A stretch of DNA of 64,000 bases from JBCBGF01 sp039193455 (GTDB taxonomy: Bacteria; Pseudomonadota; Alphaproteobacteria; Rhodobacterales; Rhodobacteraceae), in assembly GCA_039193455.1 (NCBI GenBank), contig JBCCWO010000013.1:26474-90473 (forward strand). The letters are read 5' to 3'. The translations under genes and the position numbers were made by a program. The notes below the pieces were generated by a model that saw only the letters and a program-made list of their open reading frames with translations, had not been told where the DNA came from and did no database searches. Shown piece after piece: positions 16,608 to 25,039 of this stretch; position 1 is the first letter of the stretch, and every line of letters starts with the position of its first letter.

Positions 16608-17975
16608 ATGGTCAAACTCGCCAGCGCCTTCACCTGCACCGCCTGCGGCACCAGCCACCGCAAATGGTCGGGCCGCTGCGACAGTTGCGGCGCATGGAAC
16701 ACCATCGTCGAAGAGGCACCGCTCTCTGCCGGGCCCTCCTCAAAATCGCTCGGCGCCGCGCGCGGGGCCGCCGTCGCACTCACCGATCTGTCCGCCCGCG
16801 AAGCGCCGCAACCGCGCACCGCCAGCGGGCTCGACGAACTTGACCGCGTGCTGGGCGGCGGCCTGGTGCCCGCCTCGGCGGTCCTTGTGGGCGGCGACCC
16901 CGGCATCGGCAAATCGACGCTCTTGCTGCAGGCCGCCGCGCGCTTTGCAGGTGCGGGCCTGAAATCCGTCTACATCTCGGGTGAAGAGGCGACCGCCCAG
17001 GTGCGCATGCGCGCCGCACGGCTAGGCCTGGCCGAAGCGCCGGTGCGGCTGGGCGCAGAAACCAACCTGCGCAATATCCTGACGACGCTCGATGCCGAGA
17101 AACCGGATCTGGCCATAATCGATTCAGTCCAGACAATGTGGCTCGACACGGTGGACAGCGCCCCGGGCTCGGTCGCGCAGGTCCGCGCAGCGGCGCATGA
17201 GCTGACAACCTACGCCAAGCGCAAAGGCATCGCCGTCATCCTCGTGGGCCATGTGACCAAGGAGGGTCAGATCGCCGGCCCCCGCGTCGTCGAACACATG
17301 GTCGACACAGTCCTTTATTTCGAGGGCGAGCGCGGCCACCAGTTCCGCATCCTGCGCAGTGTCAAGAACCGCTTCGGCCCCGCCGACGAAATCGGTGTGT
17401 TCGAGATGACCGGCAGCGGCCTGGCCGAAGTGGGCAACCCCTCGGCCCTGTTCCTCTCGGGGCGCGAGGCCCCTGCCCCCGGATCGGTGGTTTTCGCGGG
17501 GATCGAGGGCACCCGCCCGGTACTGTGCGAGCTTCAGGCCCTCGTCGCGCCCACACCCCACAGCCAGCCGCGCCGGTCGGTCGTGGGATGGGATGGCGGG
17601 CGGCTGGCCATGATCCTCGCCGTGCTCGAAGCGCGCTGCGGCATCCCCTTCACCGGGCTCGACGTCTATCTCAACGTCGCAGGCGGGTTACGCATCAGCG
17701 AACCGGCCGCCGATCTGGCTGTGGCGTCCGCGCTACTTTCGGCGCGCGAGGATACACCAATTCCTCAAGAAACTGTCGTATTCGGGGAAATTAGTCTATC
17801 AGGCGCCCTGCGCCCGGTCGCACAGACCGAAAGCCGGCTAAAAGAAGCCCGGAAACTTGGTTTCTCGGGCGCTCTTTTGCCTGATGGAAGTAAAACGGGG
17901 TCGGAGCCCGGTATGTCGGTAGAGCAGTTGACCGACTTGCCGTCTCTGGTCGGGGGCATATTCGGAGCGGGGTGA
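16608..17975 (+). CDS. radA: DNA repair protein RadA
   Basis: RadA (Sms) is a RecA-like branch-migration helicase in recombinational repair. The 455-residue product shows every hallmark: an N-terminal four-Cys zinc finger (CTACGTSHRKWSGRCDSCG), Walker A GGDPGIGKST, the RadA-specific KNRFG motif, and a C-terminal Lon-protease-like domain (GLDVYLNVAGGLRISEPAADLA). ATG 16608 has AGAGGG just upstream; an in-frame ATG at 16557 adds an unconserved leader. cvpA follows 22 bp after the stop. Confidence 0.97.
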   Translation: MVKLASAFTCTACGTSHRKWSGRCDSCGAWNTIVEEAPLSAGPSSKSLGAARGAAVALTDLSAREAPQPRTASGLDELDRVLGGGLVPASAVLVGGDPGIGKSTLLLQAAARFAGAGLKSVYISGEEATAQVRMRAARLGLAEAPVRLGAETNLRNILTTLDAEKPDLAIIDSVQTMWLDTVDSAPGSVAQVRAAAHELTTYAKRKGIAVILVGHVTKEGQIAGPRVVEHMVDTVLYFEGERGHQFRILRSVKNRFGPADEIGVFEMTGSGLAEVGNPSALFLSGREAPAPGSVVFAGIEGTRPVLCELQALVAPTPHSQPRRSVVGWDGGRLAMILAVLEARCGIPFTGLDVYLNVAGGLRISEPAADLAVASALLSAREDTPIPQETVVFGEISLSGALRPVAQTESRLKEARKLGFSGALLPDGSKTGSEPGMSVEQLTDLPSLVGGIFGAG

Positions 17976-17997
17976 ACCCGCCCGTAGGAGTGAGGCA

Positions 17998-18561
17998 ATG
18001 GAAGGTTTCACCTACGTCGATGGCGCGGTTGCTGTCGTCATTCTCATTTCAGCCATCCTTGCGTATTCGCGCGGTTTCGTACGCGAGTCGCTGGCCATTC
18101 TGGGCTGGGTCGGGGCCGCGGTGGCCGCGTTCTACCTGACCCCCACCGCAACGCCGCTGGTTGGTGAAGTGCCCATTCTCAACGAATTCCTCGACGGCAA
18201 TGTCGAGTTGTCGGTGATCGTGGCTTTCGTCGCGGTCTTCGTGGTGGCCCTGATCATCATTTCAATCTTCATCCCGCTGATCTCGGGCGCGGTCCAGCGC
18301 TCGGCCCTCGGCGGCGTCGACCAGGGCCTGGGCTTTCTCTTCGGCGTCCTGCGCGGCGCCTTGCTCGTGATCGTGGCACTGATCGTCTATGACCGCGTCC
18401 TCATCGGGGAACCCGTGGCCGCCGTGGACGACAGCCGCACCGCCAAGATCTTTGCCGAATTGCAGGACGACGTGGCCGACAGCATCCCCTCCGACGTGCC
18501 CGCCTGGATCGCCGAACGCTATGAGGAACTGGTGGCCAGCGGCGCGCCTGCCGAAGAATAG
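17998..18561 (+). CDS. cvpA: CvpA family membrane protein
   Basis: A 187-residue membrane protein with four predicted helices, beginning in the CvpA style (FTYVDGAVAVVILISAILAYSRGFVRESL). CvpA is required for colicin V production in E. coli; in most bacteria its role is in envelope homeostasis and remains poorly defined. The C-terminal 40 residues are acidic and cytoplasmic. It is downstream of radA and just before an FkbM methyltransferase (7-bp gap). Many alphaproteobacteria carry the radA-cvpA pair next to purF; purF does not follow here. Confidence 0.9.
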   Translation: MEGFTYVDGAVAVVILISAILAYSRGFVRESLAILGWVGAAVAAFYLTPTATPLVGEVPILNEFLDGNVELSVIVAFVAVFVVALIIISIFIPLISGAVQRSALGGVDQGLGFLFGVLRGALLVIVALIVYDRVLIGEPVAAVDDSRTAKIFAELQDDVADSIPSDVPAWIAERYEELVASGAPAEE

Positions 18562-18568
18562 GACATAG

Positions 18569-19315
18569 ATGGACCGGATCCCGTCTACCGAAGACTCGCT
18601 ACGCGCGCTGCTGGGACGCGGTCTGAGGATCGAAACGGTCATCGACGTGGGCGTGCATCACGCAACGCAAAAGCTGATGCGCGCCCTTCCGGACGCCTTC
18701 CACCTCCTTCTGGAGCCGACAAAAGAGCACGCCGACGCCATCCGCGCGAACTACGCCGACTTTCGCTACGACCTGCAGCAGGTCGCCGTGGGCGACAAAG
18801 ATGACGACATCTGGATCGTCAACCTCGACATTGTCGGAAAGGGGGACGTGACGCATTCACGCGTCGTTGCCACCGAAGCCGAAGCGAAGTCCGTCGCCAA
18901 CCAGCTCGAGAACTATGCCGTACCCCTGCGCAAGCTCGACACGATCATGGCGGCCACCGACTACACGGGCCCCTATCTCGTAAAGATCGATGTGGACGGG
19001 TTTGAACTGCAGGTGCTCGAAGGGGCGAAGGAAACGCTGTCACGCGCCGCTGCCGTTTGCATAGAGGCGCCAAGAACCGCCCTGTCGGAACGCCTGACCT
19101 GGCTCGAAAACGCAGGGTACCACCTGATCGATATTGTCGACATCGACTATTACCAAGACACGCTTTGGCAGGTCGATCTGATCCTCGTCCACAAAGACGT
19201 CCTGCGGGACACGCCCGCGCTGGCGCCGACAATCGGACCGGGCGAATTCGACGCCAAGGCGTACCGATCCCTGCGGCTGCCAAAGAAACGCTTCTGGTCG
19301 CGCAATCGGCGCTAG
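18569..19315 (+). CDS. FkbM family methyltransferase
   Basis: A 248-residue SAM-dependent methyltransferase of the FkbM type. Visible motifs are TVIDVGVHHATQKL (variant of the SAM-binding VIDVGANxG loop), LLLEPTKEHADAIRANY (acidic loop), and the diagnostic YLVKIDVDGFELQVLEGAKE segment. The usual G-rich loop is altered (VGVHHA instead of VGANVG), so activity or cofactor binding might differ. Substrates are often glycans or lipids. It lies 7 bp after cvpA, possibly co-transcribed, and converges on the DUF815 gene with only 5 bp between the stops. Confidence 0.85.
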   Translation: MDRIPSTEDSLRALLGRGLRIETVIDVGVHHATQKLMRALPDAFHLLLEPTKEHADAIRANYADFRYDLQQVAVGDKDDDIWIVNLDIVGKGDVTHSRVVATEAEAKSVANQLENYAVPLRKLDTIMAATDYTGPYLVKIDVDGFELQVLEGAKETLSRAAAVCIEAPRTALSERLTWLENAGYHLIDIVDIDYYQDTLWQVDLILVHKDVLRDTPALAPTIGPGEFDAKAYRSLRLPKKRFWSRNRR

Positions 19316-19320
19316 GCGGC

Positions 19321-20163
19321 CTACGACCCGCCCAGCGGGATCCCCCGCCGCCCGGCCAGATCGGTGACGTACTGCCAGGCGACCCGGCCCGACCGTGCGC
19401 CGCGCGTGGCCTGCCATTCGATGGCCTCGGCGCGCAGCGTTGCATCGTCGATCTCGATTCCGAAGGCGTCGCAATAGCCGCGGATCATGGCGAGGTAGTC
19501 GTCCTGGCTGCACGGATGAAACCCCAGCCACAGCCCGAACCGGTCGCTCAGCGACACCTTTTCCTCGGTCGCCTCGCTGGGGCTGATCGCCGAGGACCGC
19601 TCATTCTCGATCATGTCGCGCGGCATCAGGTGGCGGCGGTTCGACGTGGCGTAAAAGATCACGTTGTCCGGCCGCCCCTCGACCCCGCCGTCGAGCACCG
19701 CCTTCAGCGACTTGTAATGCTGATCGTCATGGCTGAACGACAGATCATCGCAAAAGAGCACAAAGCGCTCGGATGCCCCCCGCAGATGCCCCAAAAGCCG
19801 CCCGATCGACGGCAGGTCTTCGCGCTGCACCTCGACCAGCTTTACCGGCTCACGCGCCGCCACATCGGCATGCACCGCCTTGACCAAGGACGATTTGCCC
19901 ATCCCGCGCGCACCCCACAGCAACGCGTTGTTGGCCGGCAGCCCCCGCGCAAACTGATCGGTATTGGCCAGCAGCGTATCCCGCGCCCGGTCGATGCCCT
20001 GCAAAAGCGGCAGGTCAACCCGGTTGACCCGTGCCACCGGCTCGATCCGATCGGGCTCGGTGTGCCAGACAAACGCCTCTGCCCCGGCAAAATCCGGCGC
20101 AGGCACCGGCGCGGGCGCCAGGCGTTCCAGCGCCGCGGCAATCCGCTCAAGCGGGTCGGTCAT
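19321..20163 (-). CDS. DUF815 family ATPase
   Basis: A 280-residue AAA-like ATPase (DUF815), with Walker A LLWGARGMGKSS (K90) and Walker B RFVLFCDDLSFS. Other conserved pieces are DNVIFYATSNRRHLMPRDM and SLSDRFGLWLGFHP, which read like sensor-1 and sensor-2 regions. The family is widespread and uncharacterised. Its start overlaps the tatC stop by 4 bp (ATGA), so it is translated with the Tat translocase genes. A chaperone or unfoldase-like role related to export is only an inference from that coupling. Confidence 0.9.
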   Translation of the reverse strand: MTDPLERIAAALERLAPAPVPAPDFAGAEAFVWHTEPDRIEPVARVNRVDLPLLQGIDRARDTLLANTDQFARGLPANNALLWGARGMGKSSLVKAVHADVAAREPVKLVEVQREDLPSIGRLLGHLRGASERFVLFCDDLSFSHDDQHYKSLKAVLDGGVEGRPDNVIFYATSNRRHLMPRDMIENERSSAISPSEATEEKVSLSDRFGLWLGFHPCSQDDYLAMIRGYCDAFGIEIDDATLRAEAIEWQATRGARSGRVAWQYVTDLAGRRGIPLGGS

Positions 20164-21104
20164 GCCTTGGGATCGCCCTGCGTAGCCTCGGCTTCGGCCT
20201 CGACCTCATCCTCGAAGTCGTAGAGCTCTTCATCCTCGCCCAACACACCCTCTTCACGCAGCCGTGCCGTGCGCGCCTTTTCAATGCGCTTCACCAGTTG
20301 GATCGAAACCTCGTAAAGCCCGTAGACCACCGTGAACAGGATCACCTGTGTCACCACATCGGGCGGGGTCACCAGCGCGGCCAGCACCAGAATGCCCACC
20401 ATCGCGTATTTGCGCATGTTGGCCAGGCCGCGGGCCGTCACCAGCCCGGCCTTGCCCATTAACGACAGCATGACCGGCAACTGGAAGCACAGGCCGAAGG
20501 CCATGATGAACTTCAGCGTGATGTCGAGCGACTCGTTGACCTTGCCAAAGAAGGTCACCTGAATCCCCTGCGACGTCTCGGGCACCACCGCCGCGTCGGT
20601 CGGCATGCTGTCGGTCACACCGCTCAGCAAGTTGGCAAAAATCGAGCTTACGTCGGCAAAGCCCAGGAAGAACCGCATCGCCAGCGGCGTCACGACCAGC
20701 TGGGCAAAGGCCGCACCGGCAAAGAACATAAAGGGCGAGGCGATCAGGAACGGCAGAAACGCGTTTTTCTCGGACCGGTAAAGCCCCGGCGCCACGAACC
20801 GCCACAGCTGGAACGAGATCACCGGAAAGGCGAGCGCAAAACCGAACACGAACGAGATCCGGAAAAGGGTGAACAGGTATTCCTGGGGCGACGTGTATTG
20901 CAGCGTCGGCGACGGATCCCCCAGCGCGCGCAGCGTCGCCTCGATGGGCCGGATCAGAAACTGCAGGATCGGCTCGGCCACCGTAAACGCCAGCACGATC
21001 CCGACCAACAGTGCAATCACACAGCGGATCAGCCGGTTGCGCAGCTCGGCCAGGTGTTCCAGCAGCGGCGCGGCGCTGTCGTCGATGTCGTCAGTATCGC
21101 TCAT
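20160..21104 (-). CDS. tatC: Sec-independent protein translocase subunit TatC
   Basis: TatC is the six-helix receptor that binds twin-arginine signal peptides. The 314-residue product has the N-terminal LLEHLAELRNRLIR signature and conserved FRISFVFGFALAFPVISFQLW. It is longer than E. coli TatC (258 aa) owing to an extended periplasmic loop (around residues 155-190) and an acidic C-terminal tail rich in Glu. It overlaps tatB and the DUF815 gene by 4 bp each. The window's MBL hydrolase is a plausible substrate of this system. Confidence 0.97.
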   Translation of the reverse strand: MSDTDDIDDSAAPLLEHLAELRNRLIRCVIALLVGIVLAFTVAEPILQFLIRPIEATLRALGDPSPTLQYTSPQEYLFTLFRISFVFGFALAFPVISFQLWRFVAPGLYRSEKNAFLPFLIASPFMFFAGAAFAQLVVTPLAMRFFLGFADVSSIFANLLSGVTDSMPTDAAVVPETSQGIQVTFFGKVNESLDITLKFIMAFGLCFQLPVMLSLMGKAGLVTARGLANMRKYAMVGILVLAALVTPPDVVTQVILFTVVYGLYEVSIQLVKRIEKARTARLREEGVLGEDEELYDFEDEVEAEAEATQGDPKA

Positions 21105-21646
21105 TTACGTCTCTTGCCGGGGCCCGAGGCCTTCTTGACCGGCCGGTTGCGCGCGGGCGCCACGGCCTCGCGCGGCTTGAAGGGGACATGGACGGGCTTA
21201 GCGGGCTCTGCGGCGGCGGTGCGTTCGGCCTCTTTCCGGGCGCGGCTTTCGGCCAGCCGTTTCGACGTCTCTTCCTGGATCCGGTTCGCCTCGGCCACCC
21301 GTTCGGCGCGCAGGGCGGCGGTATTGGCACCCTCGGCGGGTTTCGGCGTCGACGGGGCCGCAGGTTTGGACGGATCCCACTTCCCAAAGCTGTCGGTGGC
21401 GTTGTCGAGCGAGTCGAGCCCCATGTTCTTGGCCGAGGTCATGCCCTTCAGCCCCTGCGCCGTCTCTTTCATACCCGACTGGTCCGCCGCATCGTTCATG
21501 GCGCGCTTGAATTCACCCGCCATATTGCGCATCCGCGCGGTGAACTTGCCCATCTGCCGAAACATCTGGGTAAAGTCCCGCGGACCCAGCACAATGAGGG
21601 CGACAACGCCCACCACCAACAGCTCAGACCAGCCGATATCAAACAT
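21101..21646 (-). CDS. tatB: Sec-independent protein translocase subunit TatB
   Basis: TatB forms the signal-peptide receptor with TatC. The 181-residue product starts MFDIGWSELLVVGVVALIVLGP, the standard TatB membrane helix and hinge, followed by an amphipathic helix and a long Ala/Pro/Arg-rich cytoplasmic tail. It starts 24 bp after tatA and overlaps tatC (ATGA). Confidence 0.96.
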   Translation of the reverse strand: MFDIGWSELLVVGVVALIVLGPRDFTQMFRQMGKFTARMRNMAGEFKRAMNDAADQSGMKETAQGLKGMTSAKNMGLDSLDNATDSFGKWDPSKPAAPSTPKPAEGANTAALRAERVAEANRIQEETSKRLAESRARKEAERTAAAEPAKPVHVPFKPREAVAPARNRPVKKASGPGKRRK

Positions 21647-21670
21647 AACGCGCGCCTAACCCGGGGTCGC

Positions 21671-21892
21671 TCAGACCTTCGGCTTATCGTCTTCTTCTTC
21701 GGGCGTCACATCGCGGGCGGCCACGGCGGCCTCGTCCTCGATCTCTTTCTTGCCGTCATCCACGCCTTTCTTGAAGGCGGTGATGCCTTTGCCGACCTCG
21801 CCCATCAGGGCCGAGATCTTGCCGCGCCCAAACAGGACCAACACGACAACTGCGATCAGTAGAAGGCCGGGAAGGCCGATATTGTTCAGCAT
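21671..21892 (-). CDS. tatA: Sec-independent protein translocase subunit TatA
   Basis: TatA oligomers form the Tat translocation pore. The 73-residue product begins MLNNIGLPGLLLIAVVVLVL, then FGRGKIS at the hinge and an amphipathic KKGVDDGKKE helix with an acidic end. ATG 21892 has GGGAGA upstream; a longer frame to 21931 adds 13 unconserved residues. This is the first gene of tatABC-DUF815. It diverges from the YafY-type regulator across about 200 bp. Confidence 0.95.
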   Translation of the reverse strand: MLNNIGLPGLLLIAVVVLVLFGRGKISALMGEVGKGITAFKKGVDDGKKEIEDEAAVAARDVTPEEEDDKPKV

Positions 21893-22039
21893 AGGGTCTC
21901 TCCCTTCATCGGCCACGGGGTGGCCGCGCAAAATTCACCTGCGCGGTTCTAAGGCCCAAGGCGCCGGGGGAAAAGCCGCAAGTGGCGCGGCCAATGGCGC
22001 GCCGGGCGAAACCTGTCGTCAGACGGGGGTATCGCGCGC

Positions 22040-22065
22040 ACAACTGACAGGTTAATGTCAGTTGT
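22040..22065. promoter_or_regulatory. Perfect 10-6-10 palindrome, likely WYL-regulator operator
   Basis: ACAACTGACA (22040-22049) and TGTCAGTTGT (22056-22065) are perfect inverted repeats around a 6-bp spacer. The site ends 29 bp before the ATG of the YafY-type regulator (22095), in the tatA/regulator intergenic region. The length and symmetry fit a dimeric HTH protein, most simply autoregulation. A YafY member is the nearest candidate. Confidence 0.6.
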
Positions 22066-22094
22066 ATGCTCCCGAAACCGAATCAAACCCGGTA

Positions 22095-22769
22095 ATGCGC
22101 CGCACCGACAGGCTGGCCGCGCTCGCCCAGATCCTGCGCGACGGGCAGTTGCACCTTGCGCGCGATCTGTCCGCGGCGCTGGGCGTGTCGCAACGCACCG
22201 TCTATCGCGACATGGACACGCTGGTGGCCTCGGGCCTGCCAATCGCCGGGGCGCGGGGCGTCGGGTACCGCATGACCGCGCCGGTCACGCTGCCCCCGCT
22301 CAACCTGTCACTGGGCGAGCTTGAGGCCCTGCAGGTGGGCCTGGCCATTGTCGCCGAAGCCGCCGAGCCTGAACTGCAAAGCGCCGCGCAAAGCCTCGCC
22401 CAAAAGATCGACGCCGCCCTGCCCGAAGACGGCGCCGAGCCGCCCGACGGTTGGGGCTTTGCAACCTATCCCTTCGCCGATGCGGCCCATGGCTTTGTCC
22501 ATATGCCCCCGCTGCGCGCCGCGATCCGGGCCCGCCAAAAGCTGCGCATCGGCTACAACGACCCCGACGATCACCACAGCCTGCGCGTCATCCGCCCGCT
22601 AAAGCTCGACTACTGGGGACGGGTCTGGACCGCCACGGCCTGGTGCGAGATCGCCAATGATTTCCGCCTGTTCCGCGCCGACCGCATCTCAACGCTTGAA
22701 GTTCTGCCAGAGCTCTTCGTCGACGAACCGGGCAAGACGCTCGCCGACTACGCGAAGATCACCGGATAA
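22095..22769 (+). CDS. YafY-type HTH/WYL transcriptional regulator
   Basis: A 224-residue regulator with an N-terminal HTH (MRRTDRLAALAQILRDGQLHLARDLSAALGVSQ) and a C-terminal WYL-type ligand domain (RQKLRIGYNDPDDHHSLRVIRPLKLDYWGRVWTATAWCE, with DYWG in place of a canonical WYL tripeptide). ATG 22095 is preferred to one at 22062, since the conserved RRTDRL begins the domain and the 22062 start touches the palindrome. Ligand and targets are unknown. A strong palindrome upstream suggests autoregulation. The 3' end overlaps the convergent LysE-type gene by 22 bp. Confidence 0.85.
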   Translation: MRRTDRLAALAQILRDGQLHLARDLSAALGVSQRTVYRDMDTLVASGLPIAGARGVGYRMTAPVTLPPLNLSLGELEALQVGLAIVAEAAEPELQSAAQSLAQKIDAALPEDGAEPPDGWGFATYPFADAAHGFVHMPPLRAAIRARQKLRIGYNDPDDHHSLRVIRPLKLDYWGRVWTATAWCEIANDFRLFRADRISTLEVLPELFVDEPGKTLADYAKITG

Positions 22770-23341
22770 AGCGAGGCCACCAGCAAAAGCGCCATGGTGA
22801 TGTTGAACGCCCGCAGACGCGCGGGGCGGGTCAACAGCCGCCGCACCTGCACGCCCAGCACCGTCCAAACGCCGACCGATGGCAGGTTGACCATCCCGAA
22901 CACCGCCGCCACGGCAAGGATCGCCCAGATCTCCTGCGCGGGCGCATAGACGGCCAGCGCGGTCAGCGCCATCGTCCATGCCTTTGGGTTGACCCATTGG
23001 AACAGCGCCGCCTGCATAAATGTCATCGGCCGGCCCGCCTCCGCACCGCTATCCATCGGCGCCGCCCAGGCGATTTTCCAAGCAAGGTAAAGCAGATAGA
23101 GGACGCTGATCACCTTAAGTATCACGTAGCTGACCGGCATCGCATCGAACAACCCGATCAGCCCGGCCCCCACCAGCACCACCATGGCCACGAAACCCAG
23201 CGCGACACCCAGCATATGCGGGATCGTCCGCACCAGGCCAAAGTTGGCGCCCGATGCCATCAACATCATGTTGTTGGGCCCGGGTGTGATCGAACTGACA
23301 AAGGCAAAGGCGATAAGCGCGGTGAGGATCTCAAGGGTCAT
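22748..23341 (-). CDS. LysE/RhtB family amino-acid exporter
   Basis: A 197-residue membrane protein of the LysE superfamily, with about six helices. The family hallmark TPGPN is at residues 19-23. It probably exports an amino acid or a related metabolite. ATG 23341 begins MTLEILTALIAF; an upstream frame to 23365 adds eight residues. It is divergent from an Lrp/AsnC regulator across 73 bp, the classic arrangement in which the regulator senses the amino acid and switches on the exporter. Confidence 0.92.
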   Translation of the reverse strand: MTLEILTALIAFAFVSSITPGPNNMMLMASGANFGLVRTIPHMLGVALGFVAMVVLVGAGLIGLFDAMPVSYVILKVISVLYLLYLAWKIAWAAPMDSGAEAGRPMTFMQAALFQWVNPKAWTMALTALAVYAPAQEIWAILAVAAVFGMVNLPSVGVWTVLGVQVRRLLTRPARLRAFNITMALLLVASLYPVIFA

Positions 23342-23343
23342 AG

Positions 23344-23358
23344 GCGCAAGAATTGCGC
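23344..23358. promoter_or_regulatory. 15-bp dyad in the LysE/Lrp divergent region
   Basis: GCGCAA and TTGCGC are perfect inverted arms around a 3-bp centre, 15 bp in total. This is the length of a typical Lrp-family half-site pair. It lies 3 bp upstream of the exporter start, so binding would overlap its leader. A second, wider dyad (CGCATCT and AGATGCG, 23356-23389) overlaps it. Assignment to the neighbouring Lrp protein is inference from position. Confidence 0.45.
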
Positions 23359-23414
23359 ATCTCATCTGGCATTTGATTGCGAAGATGCGATCTGGGCCCT
23401 AGATTTCACAACAA

Positions 23415-23867
23415 ATGTCGAAGCTTGATCAAATCGACGACGCGATATTGCGTGAACTTTCCCGAAACGGCAGGCTCTCCAACATCGAACTCGCCGACCG
23501 CGTGGGCCTGTCGCCCTCGGCCTGCCTGCGCCGGGTGGCCGCGCTTGAGCGTGGGGGCATCATCAGCGGGTACCGCGCCGTGGTGTCGCCCGAGGCGCGG
23601 GGGATTGGCTTTGTGGCCTATATCGCCGTCGCGCTGAACGACCACACGAAGAAGTCGCAACTGGCCTTCGAGGGCGCGATGAACCGCGCCCCGCAGGTGA
23701 TTGAATGCCATAACATAACCGGAACCGTCGAATACCTCTTGCGGGTCGAGGTCAGCGATCTGGCCGCCTACAAGGTGTTTCACACCGACATTCTGGGGAC
23801 CTTGCCCCAGGTGCACGGGCTGACGACCTATGTGGTCATGGGCTCGCCCAAGGACGCGCGCGCCTAG
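23415..23867 (+). CDS. Lrp/AsnC family transcriptional regulator
   Basis: A 150-residue feast/famine regulator. The N-terminal HTH reads LDQIDDAILRELSRNGRLSNIELADRVGLSPSACLRRV, and the C-terminal RAM ligand domain contains ECHNITGTVEYLLRVEVSDL. It probably responds to an amino acid and controls the divergent LysE exporter. Its stop interlocks with the stop of the convergent ABC ATPase gene: CTAG at 23864-23867 supplies TAG on both strands. Confidence 0.93.
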   Translation: MSKLDQIDDAILRELSRNGRLSNIELADRVGLSPSACLRRVAALERGGIISGYRAVVSPEARGIGFVAYIAVALNDHTKKSQLAFEGAMNRAPQVIECHNITGTVEYLLRVEVSDLAAYKVFHTDILGTLPQVHGLTTYVVMGSPKDARA

Positions 23868-24949
23868 GGCGTGTGCGGAAAGACAAAGCACCGGTCCCGC
23901 CGCAGCATCAGCCACAGCGCGGTCCCGGGCTTGGGCAGAAAGACGGCAGGCACCGCGGCGCGCAGCGCCGATCCGTCATGGTCCATGGTGAATTCGACAA
24001 GGCTCTCATTGCCGACGAACCGTGCGCGCGTGACCACGCCCCGTGCGGGCGTGCCATCTTGCAGCGTGGGGTTCGGTCCGCGCCCGCTGCGGTCGAAATC
24101 AATGCGCAGGTGCTGGGGCCGGATCACGATCTCGACCGACGCGCCATCGGGCACGCCGGGCGCCAGGAACTCACCAAAGGGGGTAGTGGTCAGCGCGCCA
24201 TGAACTTTCCCCGCAATCACGTTGATATCGCTGAAAAACGCGGCGGCGTATTTATCGACGGGCGCGTTGTAGACGTTGTAGGGTGCCCCGCGCTGAACAA
24301 TCCGGCCACCGCGCATCAACGCAATCTCGTCGGCCATCCGCATCGCCTCTTCCGGCTCATGCGTCACCAACAGAACCGCCGTCCCTTCCTCTTTCAGGAT
24401 CTCCAGCGTCTCATCCCGGATCCCGTCGCGCAGCCGGTTGTCGAGGCCCGAGAACGGTTCATCCATCAGCATCACCCGCGGGCGCGGCGCCACGGCCCGG
24501 ATCAGCGCCACCCGCTGCTGTTCGCCGCCCGACAGTTGGTGGGGGTACTTGTCCGCATAGCCGCCAAGTTTGACGCGCGACAGCAGGTCCTGCACCCGCT
24601 GGCGGTTCGCGGATTGCCCCCCTTTCAGGCCAAAGGCTACGTTGTCGCCAACGCTCAGATGCGGAAACAGGGCAAAGTCCTGGAACATCAGCCCCACACC
24701 GCGGGTCTCGGGCGGATCGTGGCGCGCCGGGCCCGACACCACGGCACCATCGATCGCAATCTCGCCCGCATCCTGCCGGTCCACCCCCGCTGCGATGCGC
24801 AGGGTCGTGGACTTGCCGCAACCCGATGGGCCCAGCAGGCAGGTCACCTGCCCCGGCATCACCGAAAGCGAGACATCATGGACAACGTCGCGCGCCCCAA
24901 AGCGGTGCGACAGGCCGCGTATCTCCAAGCGTGGGGTGGTCTGCGTCAC
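23864..24949 (-). CDS. Orphan ABC transporter ATP-binding protein (FbpC/PotA-like)
   Basis: A 361-residue ATPase of the CUT/Fe3+/polyamine importer class. Walker A GPSGCGKST (40-48), signature LSGGEQQRV (139-147) and Walker B VMLMDEP are intact, followed by a C-terminal TOBE-like domain with IRPQHLRIDF. Neither a permease nor a binding protein gene lies beside it in the window, which is unusual for importers. The partner genes may be elsewhere, or it may serve more than one permease. The substrate cannot be read from the sequence; Fe3+ or polyamine are the usual ones. Confidence 0.9.
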   Translation of the reverse strand: MTQTTPRLEIRGLSHRFGARDVVHDVSLSVMPGQVTCLLGPSGCGKSTTLRIAAGVDRQDAGEIAIDGAVVSGPARHDPPETRGVGLMFQDFALFPHLSVGDNVAFGLKGGQSANRQRVQDLLSRVKLGGYADKYPHQLSGGEQQRVALIRAVAPRPRVMLMDEPFSGLDNRLRDGIRDETLEILKEEGTAVLLVTHEPEEAMRMADEIALMRGGRIVQRGAPYNVYNAPVDKYAAAFFSDINVIAGKVHGALTTTPFGEFLAPGVPDGASVEIVIRPQHLRIDFDRSGRGPNPTLQDGTPARGVVTRARFVGNESLVEFTMDHDGSALRAAVPAVFLPKPGTALWLMLRRDRCFVFPHTP

Positions 24950-25039
24950 CTGCGGCCTACTGCGATCCCGATAAAAAGCGTCGGGGATGCGCCCTAGCAG
25001 CGCGGCAGCCCGGCGGCAAGTCCCGACCGACGCGCCCGG

